Shown piece by piece: positions 1-8,909 of a stretch of DNA of 44,633 nucleotides (positions are counted from its first letter, which is position 1; every line of letters begins with the position of its first letter). The notes below the pieces were generated by a model, which saw nothing but the letters and a program-made list of their open reading frames with translations, was not told where the DNA came from and did no database searches. The stretch spans positions 1 through 44,633 of the forward strand of contig CALVTM010000023.1 in assembly GCA_944362615.1 (NCBI GenBank), in the 5' to 3' direction. The translations under genes were made by a program, and so were the position numbers. The DNA comes from an uncultured Clostridia bacterium. GTDB lineage: Bacteria > Bacillota > Clostridia > Christensenellales > Pumilibacteraceae.

Positions 1-119
1 ACAAGTCCATATTTGCGAGCTGTTTCACTATAACTCAAACGGTTTTCACGCATATCCATTATAACAGATAACTTAAACTCTGGCGAGTACTTTGTGTTGA
101 ATCTCTTTTTCTTTGACAT
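1..119 (-). CDS. IS3-family transposase OrfA, N-terminal fragment (partial)
   Basis: The first 39 codons of a transposase OrfA are present, beginning MSKKKRFNTKYSPEFKLSV. The lysine-rich start, the YSPEFK motif and the following segment SYSETARKYGL are typical of the helix-turn-helix DNA-binding domain at the start of IS3/IS150 OrfA proteins. A GGAGG ribosome binding site lies at 131-135, 11 bases before the ATG at 119. The reading frame is intact up to the window edge. OrfB and the DDE catalytic domain lie outside the window; the 41 bases at the right window edge are probably the end of OrfB from another copy. Confidence 0.8.
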   Translation of the reverse strand, partial: MSKKKRFNTKYSPEFKLSVIMDMRENRLSYSETARKYGL

Positions 120-161
120 AAAAATATGCACCTCCAAAAGCTGTCCAACTTTTGGGGTGCA
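1..161 (-). mobile_element. IS3-family (IS150-like) insertion sequence, 5' end, cut by the window edge
   Basis: The terminal inverted repeat lies at 142-161 and reads TGCACCCCAAAAGTTGGACA on the minus strand. It differs at one base from the repeat at 44564-44583. The transposase start follows directly inside it. The element runs leftwards out of the window, so its other end and any target-site duplication cannot be seen. The same element enters the window from the right, in the same orientation. Confidence 0.85.
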
Positions 162-194
162 TATCATCTGAAGTCTCTTTTTGTCGATATGTAA

Positions 195-299
195 TTAATT
201 AGTAGTTTGTTCGCCATATTTCTTTTTATTTTTTCTGCAGAATATTCTAAACAGCGGTCTTAGCGGCGCAGGCAATCTGAAACAAATTATTCTCGGCAT
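195..299 (-). CDS. spoVM: SpoVM-like small amphipathic sporulation protein
   Basis: A 34-residue protein starting MPRIICFRLPAPLRPLFRIF and ending in a lysine-rich tail. The start is well supported by GGAGG at 307-311, seven bases before the ATG. It resembles B. subtilis SpoVM (26 residues) in its short hydrophobic start, a basic residue then Leu-Pro near position 8-10 (KLP in SpoVM, RLP here), and an amphipathic segment rich in Arg and Leu/Phe. SpoVM is a peptide that binds the convex forespore membrane and anchors the coat protein SpoIVA. Position supports the call: it is the last gene after rpe, and in B. subtilis spoVM lies just after rpe-thiN. A possible sigma-E-like -10 (CATATATT, 318-325) precedes it, but no matching -35 is visible. 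The call rests on a short, low-information sequence. Confidence 0.6.
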   Translation of the reverse strand: MPRIICFRLPAPLRPLFRIFCRKNKKKYGEQTTN

Positions 300-387
300 T
301 ATATATCCTCCGTTTTAAATATATGCCGGTTTATCACATTGAGTGATTTTTCAGCCGCCTGTTATTAGCGGTACGTTATCTTTTCTT

Positions 388-1041
388 TTAATCTATTCCG
401 CGAAAAGTCTGTATAACCTTTTCCGGTGTCGGAGAATTAAAAGCACAACTTCCGGATACTATAATATCCGCGCCTGCCGAAGCTATTTCACGTACGTTGG
501 ATTCATTTGCACCGCCATCCATTTCAAGCTCGATCGTAAGATTCCGCTTTGAAATTTCCGAACGCAAAAACTTGAGTCTTTCTGTTGTTTCAGGAATGTA
601 TTTTTGTCCGCTGAAACCGGGGTGAACGCCCATGACTACAATAAAGTCACAGTAATCAAAATATTCAATGGCTTTTTCAATAGGAGTTTCCGGACAAATT
701 GCTATCCCGGCTTTAACATCTGCGCTTCTTATACGTTCAAGTGATTCTGTAATAAGTTCGGTAGCTTCTATGTGAAAGCTAAGTCTGTCCGCACCTGCTT
801 CAATATACTTGTCAAGGTAACGCTCTGGTCTCACTATCATAAGATGCACGTCCATCGGGGTTGTAGCATACTTTCTAAGATCGGCGACCATTTTATGTCC
901 GAATGTCAGATTGGGAACGAATAAACCGTCCATAACGTCACAATGGATCATGTCTGCTCCTGCACGTTCCATCCTGATTACCTCTTCTCCCATACGCGAA
1001 AAATCTCCGCTGAGTATGGAAGGTGCTGCTTTTACTGTCAT
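388..1041 (-). CDS. rpe: Ribulose-phosphate 3-epimerase
   Basis: A 217-residue TIM-barrel enzyme that interconverts ribulose 5-phosphate and xylulose 5-phosphate in the pentose phosphate pathway. The family's metal and catalytic residues are visible: the N-terminal APSILSGDF, HCDVMDG (His33, Asp35), DVHLM (His66), MGVHPGFSGQ around the middle and LEMDGG near the C-terminus. Length is normal. The start codon overlaps the rlmN stop by four bases (ATGA) and is preceded by GGAGG, so the two genes are translationally coupled. In B. subtilis and many Clostridia prpC, prkC and rsgA separate rlmN from rpe; here they are missing. Confidence 0.95.
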   Translation of the reverse strand: MTVKAAPSILSGDFSRMGEEVIRMERAGADMIHCDVMDGLFVPNLTFGHKMVADLRKYATTPMDVHLMIVRPERYLDKYIEAGADRLSFHIEATELITESLERIRSADVKAGIAICPETPIEKAIEYFDYCDFIVVMGVHPGFSGQKYIPETTERLKFLRSEISKRNLTIELEMDGGANESNVREIASAGADIIVSGSCAFNSPTPEKVIQTFRGID

Positions 1042-2075
1042 TTGTGTTCCTCCGTACCGTTGCTTTGTAAATATCTTCGTTTAAGTTGTCCGCATGCTCC
1101 CTCTATATCCTCTCCGAGAGAGCGCCTGATTGTAGCTGATGCTCCGAGTTCCGTCAGCTTTTTCAAAAAAGCTTCGCTTTCCGCCGGAGTCACTCCGGGA
1201 AGTCCGGAATCCGTATCGTTTAAAGGTATAAGATTTATGTGACACGGAAATCCGCTTGTAAGTCGTCTGAGCTCTGTCGCATCTTCTTGTCTGGTATTAT
1301 ATCCGCGCATCATAGCATACTCGACGATCACGCGTCTGCCGCTCTTCTGAAAATAATATTTTGCCGCATTAATTATATCTTTAACTTTATACTTCTTTCC
1401 TGTCGGCATAATTTTAAGACGACGATCGTCAAATGGCGAATGCAGCGATAGACAAAGTGTAACGGAAAAGCCGTCATCAGCAAGTTGTCTTATGCCGTCT
1501 GTAAGTCCGCATGTAGAAAGAGATACGCTTCTTTGCCCTACCAGACTGCTTTCAGACATAATATGAATGAACTTAGTTACGTTATCATAATTATCAAGCG
1601 GTTCGCCGCTTCCCATAAGTACGACGTTGTTTACTCTTTCTTCGCCCAGTCTCCTGTTTACGCATAAGAGCTCAGAAAGCATCTCTCCGGCAGAAAGATT
1701 CCGTTCAAGACCGTTTCTTCCCGAAGCACAAAATGCGCACCCCATACGGCATCCTACCTGCGTAGAAACGCATAATGTCCTGCCGTATTTGTATGACATA
1801 AGCACTCCTTCTATAAGACTTTCGTCTCGTAATTTGAAAAGGTATTTTTCCGTTCCGTCTTTTGAGCGTGCCGCTTTTATTATTTCTGCACCTATATCCG
1901 AATACTGAGCCGCAAGATCTGCCCGTAAAGATTTTGGAATATTCGTCATCTCGGGAAAAGAAGCTCCGGATATCAGCCATTTATATATCTGATCGACTCT
2001 GAAATGCGGTAAATCTTTTATGATCGGAAGTGTTTCAATCTCTTCTTTTGAGTAATCTGTAAGCAGCGGTTTCAT
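1038..2075 (-). CDS. rlmN: Dual-specificity 23S rRNA/tRNA adenine-C2 methyltransferase RlmN
   Basis: A radical SAM enzyme that methylates C2 of A2503 in 23S rRNA and A37 in some tRNAs. With the start chosen here it has 345 residues. The radical SAM cluster motif CRMGCAFC (Cys109, Cys113, Cys116) is clear. The second catalytic cysteine of the family is present in the C-terminal GACGQL. The reading frame stays open upstream to an ATG at 2111. I chose the ATG at 2075 because it overlaps the rsmB stop by four bases, as most junctions in this operon do, and because the protein then has the usual length and N-terminus. Confidence 0.93.
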   Translation of the reverse strand: MKPLLTDYSKEEIETLPIIKDLPHFRVDQIYKWLISGASFPEMTNIPKSLRADLAAQYSDIGAEIIKAARSKDGTEKYLFKLRDESLIEGVLMSYKYGRTLCVSTQVGCRMGCAFCASGRNGLERNLSAGEMLSELLCVNRRLGEERVNNVVLMGSGEPLDNYDNVTKFIHIMSESSLVGQRSVSLSTCGLTDGIRQLADDGFSVTLCLSLHSPFDDRRLKIMPTGKKYKVKDIINAAKYYFQKSGRRVIVEYAMMRGYNTRQEDATELRRLTSGFPCHINLIPLNDTDSGLPGVTPAESEAFLKKLTELGASATIRRSLGEDIEGACGQLKRRYLQSNGTEEHK

Positions 2076-3349
2076 TTTTTTATAAACCTCGCTATATAAA
2101 ATCCGTCGCATTTATGAAGATCAGGGTAAAAACGTATGGTTCCGTTTAATTCATTGCCTGTTCCGAATTCAGCGGTCAGCGGCATGTATTCGGGATGCGT
2201 AAGTATAAATTCATCTGTAACGCATTCATTTTCGGTTTTTAACAATGAGCAGGTTGAATAAGCAAGCCTTCCTCCGCGTTTCACATATAAAGCGGCATTT
2301 TCCAAAATTTTGTGCTGGAGCACGGATAACGATAAAACATCTTCATCACTTTTGCCGAGTAAAATATCCGGTGAGGAGCACAACAACCCGCTGCCTGTAC
2401 ACGGAACGTCACACACTACAAGATCAAACTGTTCTTTCCATTCATCGCGGACTTTGACAGCATCCCATTGTAATGCGCGTACATTTGTCGTTTTCATCCT
2501 GCCCGAGTATGCCTTAATTAGGTTTACCCTGTGTGAATGTACGTCGCATGCTGTAATCTTTGATTCGGGAAGCAGTTCTGACATGTACACCGATTTACCG
2601 CCTGGAGCTGCACACAAATCTAAAATTCGTATATCTCCGGATAAATCTTTTGTGTACGCTTCGGCAGTATATATCGACGATAATGATTGAGCCGTATATA
2701 TGGACGGATCTAAGCGTTTTAATGTGGTACGCGTGACATAATACCCTCGCTCAGAACGGATATTTTCTCCTGTAGACTCGATCAAAACTTTAAATTCAGT
2801 TTCGCCTATAACCCGTCTGTTTCGCCTTATATGAGTCATTTCAGGTAGTTTCGCAGACAGTACAGATCTCGTTCTATCGCAGCCCAGATCATCGATCAGA
2901 CGTCTTACAAGCCATATTGGACGACTGTATGCGACCGAAAGACTTTCAGCATTATCTTCCGCAGCTGACGGTAATTCAAATTTTGCTCCCGCGCGTAGTA
3001 CAGCATTTACAAAACCCTCTGTTCCGCGCATTCTTGCTTTTGCAATCTCTACATATTTATCTACAGCTGCGTAAGCGGGAATGTTGCCGAAGAGAAGCTC
3101 ATATAGCCCCAGTTTAAGCAAAATTACCAGTGAAGTTTTAGGCATTTTTTTTGTCAGCTTATTTATCACATAATCAAGCGTGACGCTTTTATCAAGCACG
3201 CCATAAACGAGCGCCGTAATTTTTGCGCGACAGTTTTCGCTTGCATGTTCAAGTGTTCTGTCCAGCTCCACGGAAGAGTATGCGCCGTCGGATAAAATGC
3301 GTTTAAGAGTGTCATATGCGGCGTTTTCCGCTTCCGGTATCGATTTCAT
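2072..3349 (-). CDS. rsmB: 16S rRNA (cytosine-967-C5)-methyltransferase RsmB
   Basis: A 425-residue protein with an N-terminal NusB-like RNA-binding domain (about residues 1-140) and a C-terminal Rossmann methyltransferase domain. The SAM-binding loop is DLCAAPGGKS. The two cysteines used in m5C chemistry lie in DVPCTGSG and YSTCSLL. It modifies C967 of 16S rRNA during 30S assembly. The start overlaps the fmt stop by four bases and its stop overlaps the rlmN start. The order fmt-rsmB-rlmN is conserved in Firmicutes. Length is close to the family norm. Confidence 0.94.
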   Translation of the reverse strand: MKSIPEAENAAYDTLKRILSDGAYSSVELDRTLEHASENCRAKITALVYGVLDKSVTLDYVINKLTKKMPKTSLVILLKLGLYELLFGNIPAYAAVDKYVEIAKARMRGTEGFVNAVLRAGAKFELPSAAEDNAESLSVAYSRPIWLVRRLIDDLGCDRTRSVLSAKLPEMTHIRRNRRVIGETEFKVLIESTGENIRSERGYYVTRTTLKRLDPSIYTAQSLSSIYTAEAYTKDLSGDIRILDLCAAPGGKSVYMSELLPESKITACDVHSHRVNLIKAYSGRMKTTNVRALQWDAVKVRDEWKEQFDLVVCDVPCTGSGLLCSSPDILLGKSDEDVLSLSVLQHKILENAALYVKRGGRLAYSTCSLLKTENECVTDEFILTHPEYMPLTAEFGTGNELNGTIRFYPDLHKCDGFYIARFIKK

Positions 3350-4269
3350 CCGAGAATCTCCCCTGCCGTAAGTCTGCAGCCGTTAAGAAAATCACAACAT
3401 GTCATACGTTTTTTCCCTTCCAGTTGAAGTTCCGTGAGTACGAGAGCTCCGTTTCCGCAGCTTACAGTAATGCCTTGTTTGTTTACCCGGACGACAGAAC
3501 CCGCAGGCAGATCAGAATATTCATCCGAAGGATAAGCCTTGTGTACTTTTAAAATTTTTCCGTTACGATACGTGTAAGCTCCGGGCCATGGCGTAACACC
3601 GCGGATGATGTGATCAAGTTCTTCAGCAGACTTGTTCCAATCTATAAGTCCGTCGGTCTTCTCCAGCATCGGATAATACGAAGCCGCGGCTTCATCCTGT
3701 TGTACAGGAGTTATTTCGTTATTTTCAAGTTTATCCAGGCATTCAAGCAGCGCCTGTGCGCCAAGAATACTGAGTTTTTCCATAAGTGAATCGGCTGTAT
3801 CGGAATCCGTAATCGCTGTTTTTTTCACATAAAGGATGTCTCCTGTATCCAACCCTTCAGCCGTCTGCATGATCGTAACGCCGGTTTCTTTATCTCCGCA
3901 CATTATCGCACGTTGCACCGGACAACTTCCGCGGTACGCAGGCAAAACAGATGCATGTACATTGATTGTACCGTAAGGCGCAATATCAAGTATTTCTTTA
4001 CTGAGCAGCTGTCCGTATGCCGCCGTAATAAAAATATCGGCGTTCATTTCCTTCAGGTCCTGCACTCCTTCCATGCGTATTTTGGCGTATTGCTTCACCG
4101 GCAAGCCGTGCTCCTGTGCAAAAGTTTTTACTACAGGCGGGTGCATAATGCCCCGGTTTCCCCTCTTATCCGGTTGCGTAACTACGCCTACGATCTGATG
4201 CCGGGACTCTGTCAGTGCTTTAAGAATATTAAGCGCAAAATCCGGAGTACCCATAAACACTATTCGCAT
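3346..4269 (-). CDS. fmt: Methionyl-tRNA formyltransferase
   Basis: A 307-residue enzyme that uses 10-formyl-tetrahydrofolate to formylate initiator Met-tRNA. The N-terminus MRIVFMGTPDFA and the folate-binding/catalytic segment NVHASVLPAYRGSCPV (HxSLLPxYRG in the family) are present, followed by GVTIMQTAEGLDTGDIL. The C-terminal OB-like tRNA-binding domain starts near residue 205. The start codon directly abuts the def stop, so formylation and later deformylation genes are co-translated. Nothing unusual in length or key residues. Confidence 0.96.
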   Translation of the reverse strand: MRIVFMGTPDFALNILKALTESRHQIVGVVTQPDKRGNRGIMHPPVVKTFAQEHGLPVKQYAKIRMEGVQDLKEMNADIFITAAYGQLLSKEILDIAPYGTINVHASVLPAYRGSCPVQRAIMCGDKETGVTIMQTAEGLDTGDILYVKKTAITDSDTADSLMEKLSILGAQALLECLDKLENNEITPVQQDEAAASYYPMLEKTDGLIDWNKSAEELDHIIRGVTPWPGAYTYRNGKILKVHKAYPSDEYSDLPAGSVVRVNKQGITVSCGNGALVLTELQLEGKKRMTCCDFLNGCRLTAGEILG

Positions 4270-4725
4270 TTATACGTTCTCCTTTTTTATCATTTTGTCT
4301 ACAAACAAAATTCCGTCAAGATGATCGAATTCATGGCAGCAGATGTTTGCAAGGAAGTCCTCGGCTTTCAGAATAAATTTTCTGCCGTGTCTGTCGCAGG
4401 CGTGTACTTCTATCTTTTTAGGGCGCACTACTTCTCCGTTTATTCCGGGAACGCTCAGGCAACCTTCTCTGCATAACTGTGAACCGGATGCACTTACTAT
4501 CACAGGATTAACGAACTCATAGAAATGCTTACCGTCAGGACTGATTACCGCTACTCTTTTGAGTATTCCCACCTGCGGACCGGCAAGACCTACGCCATCG
4601 GCATGTACCATGGTTTCTTTCATATCGTCGAGCAGACGTCCGAGATTATCATCAAAGTCAACAACTTCCTTAGCTCTTTTACGGAGAATATCTTCTCCGA
4701 TTTTCACTATCATTCTTCTTGCCAT
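4270..4725 (-). CDS. def: Peptide deformylase
   Basis: A 151-residue metalloenzyme that removes the formyl group from new proteins. All three family motifs are visible: GVGLAGPQ (motif 1, residues 44-51), EGCLS (motif 2, metal ligand Cys89) and HEFDH (motif 3, His131, Glu132, His135). It is a short, type 1-like form. It lies 12 bases after priA and directly before fmt, the standard Firmicutes order. Confidence 0.96.
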   Translation of the reverse strand: MARRMIVKIGEDILRKRAKEVVDFDDNLGRLLDDMKETMVHADGVGLAGPQVGILKRVAVISPDGKHFYEFVNPVIVSASGSQLCREGCLSVPGINGEVVRPKKIEVHACDRHGRKFILKAEDFLANICCHEFDHLDGILFVDKMIKKENV

Positions 4726-4737
4726 GTTTTTTCCTCG

Positions 4738-6948
4738 TTATGACAGTTTTATCGGGTTAGTTTCTGCATATGCCGTAATACCGGAAACTTTGCATTCATC
4801 AACTGCCGTATATATCAGATTTTCTATTTCTTCCGTATCCGGAGTAAGCCTAGTCAATATCTGCATGCGGTATTCGTCCATTATTTTTTTAAGCGGTGCG
4901 CGCATATATGCAAGATATATAAATTTATCCGGATATTTATCTTTTATCGAGACTACTTTTTCATATATGTTTTTCAGGACGTTACTTGCCTTTCCATCGT
5001 CCGTTCCGCTTACGAGTATTCGCACAATTTTTGCGAAAGGCGGATACTTTGTCACTTCACGCAGATTGATCTCTTTGGAATAAAAGCCTTTATAATCACC
5101 TGACCGTACATAGTTGTATACGTAATGATTGGGAGTGTGCGTCTGGAGTATGACTTTACCCGGCAGACTTGCTCTGCCAGCCCTTCCCGCTACCTGTGTC
5201 GTAAGCTGAAATGTGCGTTCTACGCTGCGGTAGTCTGCCATATGCAGGCTCATATCAGCGTCAAGTATGCCCACTAAAGTCACGTCGGGAAAATCATGTC
5301 CCTTTGCTATCATCTGCGTGCCAACGAGTATGTCCGCTTTCTTTGCTCCGAAATCCCCGAGTATACGGGCATGTGCTCCTTTTGTCCTCGTGCTGTCGTT
5401 ATCCATTCTGAGCACGCCTGCCTCCGGAAACATTTCGTCAAGTTTGTTGGCTACTTTTTCAGTACCTATATAGCCTTCTTTGATAAATTTGCTTCCGCAC
5501 TCGGGGCATTCGGTAAGCGGCGAATATAAATTCCCGCAGTAATGACATTTAAGTCTGTCCTCTTCTTTGTGATATACCAGTGAAACGTCACATCTTTCAC
5601 ACTTGGCAACGTAACCGCAGACTTTGCACATAACATATGAAGCATATCCGCGGCGGTTAAGGAACAGCATTGCCTGGTTCCCTTCGTTGAGACAGTTTTT
5701 CAATTCGCTTATAAGTTCATCGGAAAAAATAGAGTGATTGCCTTTACGTGCTTCATTGCACATGTTGACTATTCGCACTTCAGGTAAAGGACGTTTGTTG
5801 ACACGCCCGTTAAGCTCAAGCAATTCTATCTTTCCGCACTTTGCAGCATAATAAGTTTCTATGGAAGGCGTGGCGCTTCCGAGTATCAAATTTGCGTTGT
5901 TATAATTTTTACGCCATTCTGCGACAGCTGAGGTCACATATCTAGGATTTCGCTCGGATACATAACTCTGGTCATGCTCTTCGTCAATTATAATTATTCC
6001 GATATTTTTCAGAGGCGCAAACACAGCACTCCTTGCACCTATTACCACTTTTGCTTCGCCGGTAAGACATTTGCGCCATTCGTCAAACTTCTCTCCTTGT
6101 CCGAGACCGCTGTGCAGCACCGCAACTTCATCACCAAAACGATCTCTGAACTTGTTCAGCATCTGAGGTGTAAGGGAAATTTCCGGTACAAGCATTATTG
6201 CGGTTTTACCCTTATCAAGAGCCTCGCGTATGCAACGAAGATACACTTCTGTTTTTCCGCTTCCGGTCACACCATGAAGCAGAAATGTCCGGCACTGAGT
6301 TTTGTTTATTGCATCACATGCCGATTGTTGCTCGTCTGTTAAAGTAAGTTCCTCGCTTTCTTCTGAAACAGGCATATCGGAGTAAGGTATTCTGCGCTTC
6401 TCAACATTTACTATGTGCACTATATCGCGTTCGGCAAAGTTACGCAAAGCACTGGCAGACATTATTTTATTTAGCTCACTCACATATTCGCCGTCCGGCT
6501 TGTCTATAGTAAGATAATCGTAAAGCTCTCTTTGAGCAATAGCTGTTTTTCGTATGAATTCATCCGGATCCCGGTCACGGTAATCATCTGCAATTACCGC
6601 AAGCTGACGCGTAAGCTCCTTGACACGTCCTCCTCTCATGGCTGCCGGAATAAACAGTCTGAGTATGTCGACATGCAACAAGTGCATCTTATTCCGCATA
6701 TAGTCAAGAAGGTCGAATAATTCCTCAGTGATTATAGGAGTTTTATCAAGAACGGATGCTATGCTCTTCAGTTTTTCGACAGGTACGTCAGTAGAGTTTT
6801 TTATCCCGATAACGAAACCCTCGGCACGCATTCTACCGAAAGGTACGGAAACGCGCATGCCCCGTTTAATATCAAAACCGCCGCAATCATAGTCGAATAT
6901 TCTATCGACTTCTGCGGCAGCTATATCAATTATTACTTCAGCATACAT
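4738..6948 (-). CDS. priA: Primosomal protein N' (replication restart helicase PriA)
   Basis: A 736-residue helicase that reloads the replisome at stalled forks. It has an N-terminal 3'-DNA-end-binding domain, a superfamily 2 helicase core with Walker A GVTGSGKTEVY (near residue 225) and DEEHD box, and an inserted zinc-binding region with four CxxC pairs (CKVCG, CERC, CHYC, CPEC). Later helicase motifs include GTQMIAKGHDFPDV and QVAGRAGR. The start shares one base with the coaBC stop (TAATG), indicating coupling. Length and motifs are normal. Confidence 0.96.
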   Translation of the reverse strand: MYAEVIIDIAAAEVDRIFDYDCGGFDIKRGMRVSVPFGRMRAEGFVIGIKNSTDVPVEKLKSIASVLDKTPIITEELFDLLDYMRNKMHLLHVDILRLFIPAAMRGGRVKELTRQLAVIADDYRDRDPDEFIRKTAIAQRELYDYLTIDKPDGEYVSELNKIMSASALRNFAERDIVHIVNVEKRRIPYSDMPVSEESEELTLTDEQQSACDAINKTQCRTFLLHGVTGSGKTEVYLRCIREALDKGKTAIMLVPEISLTPQMLNKFRDRFGDEVAVLHSGLGQGEKFDEWRKCLTGEAKVVIGARSAVFAPLKNIGIIIIDEEHDQSYVSERNPRYVTSAVAEWRKNYNNANLILGSATPSIETYYAAKCGKIELLELNGRVNKRPLPEVRIVNMCNEARKGNHSIFSDELISELKNCLNEGNQAMLFLNRRGYASYVMCKVCGYVAKCERCDVSLVYHKEEDRLKCHYCGNLYSPLTECPECGSKFIKEGYIGTEKVANKLDEMFPEAGVLRMDNDSTRTKGAHARILGDFGAKKADILVGTQMIAKGHDFPDVTLVGILDADMSLHMADYRSVERTFQLTTQVAGRAGRASLPGKVILQTHTPNHYVYNYVRSGDYKGFYSKEINLREVTKYPPFAKIVRILVSGTDDGKASNVLKNIYEKVVSIKDKYPDKFIYLAYMRAPLKKIMDEYRMQILTRLTPDTEEIENLIYTAVDECKVSGITAYAETNPIKLS

Positions 6949-8138
6949 TATCCGATTTCTTTTACCCTGTCGAGTATTATATCCGCAAGTTCGGATTTAC
7001 TCATAAGATGAAGAGCCTCCGTTCTTTCAGATGTAATGATTGTTGCTATATTTGTATCAGTGCCGAATCCGGCACCTGCTTTTGTCACGTCGTTTGCCAC
7101 TACCATATCGGCATTCTTCTTGACAAGTTTATTCCTAGCGCTTTCTTCGGTATTTTGCGTTTCAGCGGCGAATATCACAAGTTTTTTACTGCCTTTGATT
7201 TTGCCGACAGCTTCTGCAATATCCTCAGTCTTTTCCAGCTCAAGGGTTATGCCCTTGTCTGATTTTATTTTATTGTCCGCAACATTTTTTGCTCGGAAAT
7301 CACATGGCGCAGCGGCTTTTATGATTATATCCGCCTCAGGAAGCAGTGAAAGCACTGCATCGTACATATCTTTTGTTGTTACTACGTCATGGCGTTCGAA
7401 ACGGCTATCACTCAGATCTGCCGTAACATTTCCGCACACTGTTATAACCCTCGCACCTCTGTCCGCTGCCGCACGCGCTATTGCTGCGCCCATTTTTCCG
7501 CTCGACATGTTGCAGATATATCTTACAGGATCAATGCGTTCGCGCGTTCCTCCAACTGTAACAAGCACTGTTTTACCGAGATAATCACGCCGCGGGTATA
7601 ATAAATCCACTGTCGCAGATTCTATATCCTCCGGTTCTGCCATGCGCCCGTCACCTATGTCACCACATGCTAAGATTCCGTGCCCAGTAGACACAAAATG
7701 CACGCCGCGTGATTTCAGTTTGGCTTCGTTATCACGATACGCCGCTGACGCGAGCATTTTGCTGTTCATTGCCGGAGCAAGAAGTATCGGGCATGTGCAC
7801 GCCATTACCGTCGTTGAAAGAAAATCATCAGCTATTCCCGATGCGAGCTTTCCGGCAAAGTCCGCGGTACACGGGGCAATTACACACACGTCAGCTCTCT
7901 TTGCAAGAGAAATATGTTCAACTTCCCATTCGTGATTTCTGTCGAAAGTATCGACTACAACGCGGTTTGCGCTGAGCGTTTCAAAAGTGAGGGGCGACAC
8001 AAACTCTGTGGCGTGTGCGGTCATTGCAACGCGCACGTCGGCACCTCTCTTTTTGAGTGAAGACACTAGCTGGCATACTTTATATGCTGCTATGCCGCCC
8101 GTAACTCCGATAAATATGCACTTACCTTTAAGATCCAT
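6948..8138 (-). CDS. coaBC: Bifunctional phosphopantothenoylcysteine decarboxylase / phosphopantothenate-cysteine ligase
   Basis: A 396-residue fusion catalysing two successive steps of coenzyme A synthesis. The N-terminal CoaC flavoprotein half starts with GVTGGIAAYK, contains the conserved PAMN motif and the active-site cysteine in ACGDIGDGRMAEP. The C-terminal CoaB ligase half starts near residue 185 (VLVTVGGTRERIDPVR) and includes SSGKMG and the KIKSDKG loop. Both starts and stops overlap neighbours by one base (TAATG), with rpoZ upstream and priA downstream, as in other Firmicutes. Confidence 0.96.
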   Translation of the reverse strand: MDLKGKCIFIGVTGGIAAYKVCQLVSSLKKRGADVRVAMTAHATEFVSPLTFETLSANRVVVDTFDRNHEWEVEHISLAKRADVCVIAPCTADFAGKLASGIADDFLSTTVMACTCPILLAPAMNSKMLASAAYRDNEAKLKSRGVHFVSTGHGILACGDIGDGRMAEPEDIESATVDLLYPRRDYLGKTVLVTVGGTRERIDPVRYICNMSSGKMGAAIARAAADRGARVITVCGNVTADLSDSRFERHDVVTTKDMYDAVLSLLPEADIIIKAAAPCDFRAKNVADNKIKSDKGITLELEKTEDIAEAVGKIKGSKKLVIFAAETQNTEESARNKLVKKNADMVVANDVTKAGAGFGTDTNIATIITSERTEALHLMSKSELADIILDRVKEIG

Positions 8139-8341
8139 TAATCCTCTTCGTTCATACTGACGGTACCGTCATAAATCTCATGGGCAGCATATGATATCGG
8201 ATTAAAGTCCGGACCCATGGAAGAAGTATCGTCACCGAGTTTCTGCTGTATGTCTCTTGCGCGTTTTGTTACAAGACATACTAACGCATATTTGCAACCG
8301 ATCTTTTCTACAAGCTTATCAATAGGGGGATCAACTAACAT
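8138..8341 (-). CDS. rpoZ: DNA-directed RNA polymerase omega subunit
   Basis: A 67-residue protein. The segment VEKIGCKYALVCLVTKRARDI matches the conserved omega core that wraps around the beta-prime C-terminus. The region near the end, NPISYAAHEI, corresponds to the conserved helix that follows. It sits between gmk and coaBC, the usual place for rpoZ. Its stop shares a base with the coaBC start. Confidence 0.93.
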   Translation of the reverse strand: MLVDPPIDKLVEKIGCKYALVCLVTKRARDIQQKLGDDTSSMGPDFNPISYAAHEIYDGTVSMNEED

Positions 8342-8342
8342 A

Positions 8343-8909
8343 TCAGGCTCCTTTTTTAATTTTAAGAATAATATCTTTTACTTCGTTAACCGCTTTATCA
8401 AGATCGTCGTTGATTATACGATGATCAAATTCTCCGCTTATTGCAAGTTCACTCTTCGCAAGCGCAAGACGTGCCGCGATCTGTTCATCAGACTCTGTAC
8501 CACGTCCTCTCAGACGTTTTTCCAATTCCTCTTCGCTCGGTGGCAATACAAATATCGTCACACAATCGGGATATGCTGCTTTGATCTGGCGCGCGCCTTT
8601 TACATCGATTTCGAGCAGGATATCTTTACCTTGTGCCAGGGTGTTGATTACCGGAGTTTTAGGCGTACCGTAGTAATTCCCCACGGTTTCCGCCCACTCG
8701 AGAAATTCACCGTGTTCACGTTTTTCCGCAAATTCTTCCTTGCTCATGAAGTAATAATGCACTCCGTCCTTTTCGCCTGTGCGCGGATGACGCGTTGTTG
8801 CCGAAACAGAAACTTTCAGATCGGGCATTATCTTGAGCAGTCTTGTATATATTGTGCCCTTACCTACTCCGGACGGACCGGATAAAACTATAAGTGATCC
8901 GTGGCTCAT
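8343..8909 (-). CDS. gmk: Guanylate kinase
   Basis: A 188-residue kinase that phosphorylates GMP to GDP. The P-loop is GPSGVGKG (residues 11-18). The GMP-binding segment follows with SVSATTRHPRTGEKDGVHYYF, interrupted here only by normal variation. The lid region contains RLRGRGTESDEQIAAR. The start overlaps the yicC stop by four bases. Length is typical. Confidence 0.96.
   Translation of the reverse strand: MSHGSLIVLSGPSGVGKGTIYTRLLKIMPDLKVSVSATTRHPRTGEKDGVHYYFMSKEEFAEKREHGEFLEWAETVGNYYGTPKTPVINTLAQGKDILLEIDVKGARQIKAAYPDCVTIFVLPPSEEELEKRLRGRGTESDEQIAARLALAKSELAISGEFDHRIINDDLDKAVNEVKDIILKIKKGA

Noticed and set aside
318..345. Sigma-E promoter in front of spoVM
   Set aside because: CATATATT looks like a sigma-E -10, but no -35 element is found at the right distance. 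It is mentioned only as a possibility.
343..552. Plus-strand reading frame opposite the end of rpe
   Set aside because: It is on the other strand of a well-supported gene and has no ribosome binding site or recognisable protein. The many other plus-strand frames over minus-strand genes were rejected for the same reason.
2076..2111. Longer start of rlmN with 12 extra residues
   Set aside because: The extra residues do not match the family, and the inner ATG forms the four-base overlap seen at the other junctions.
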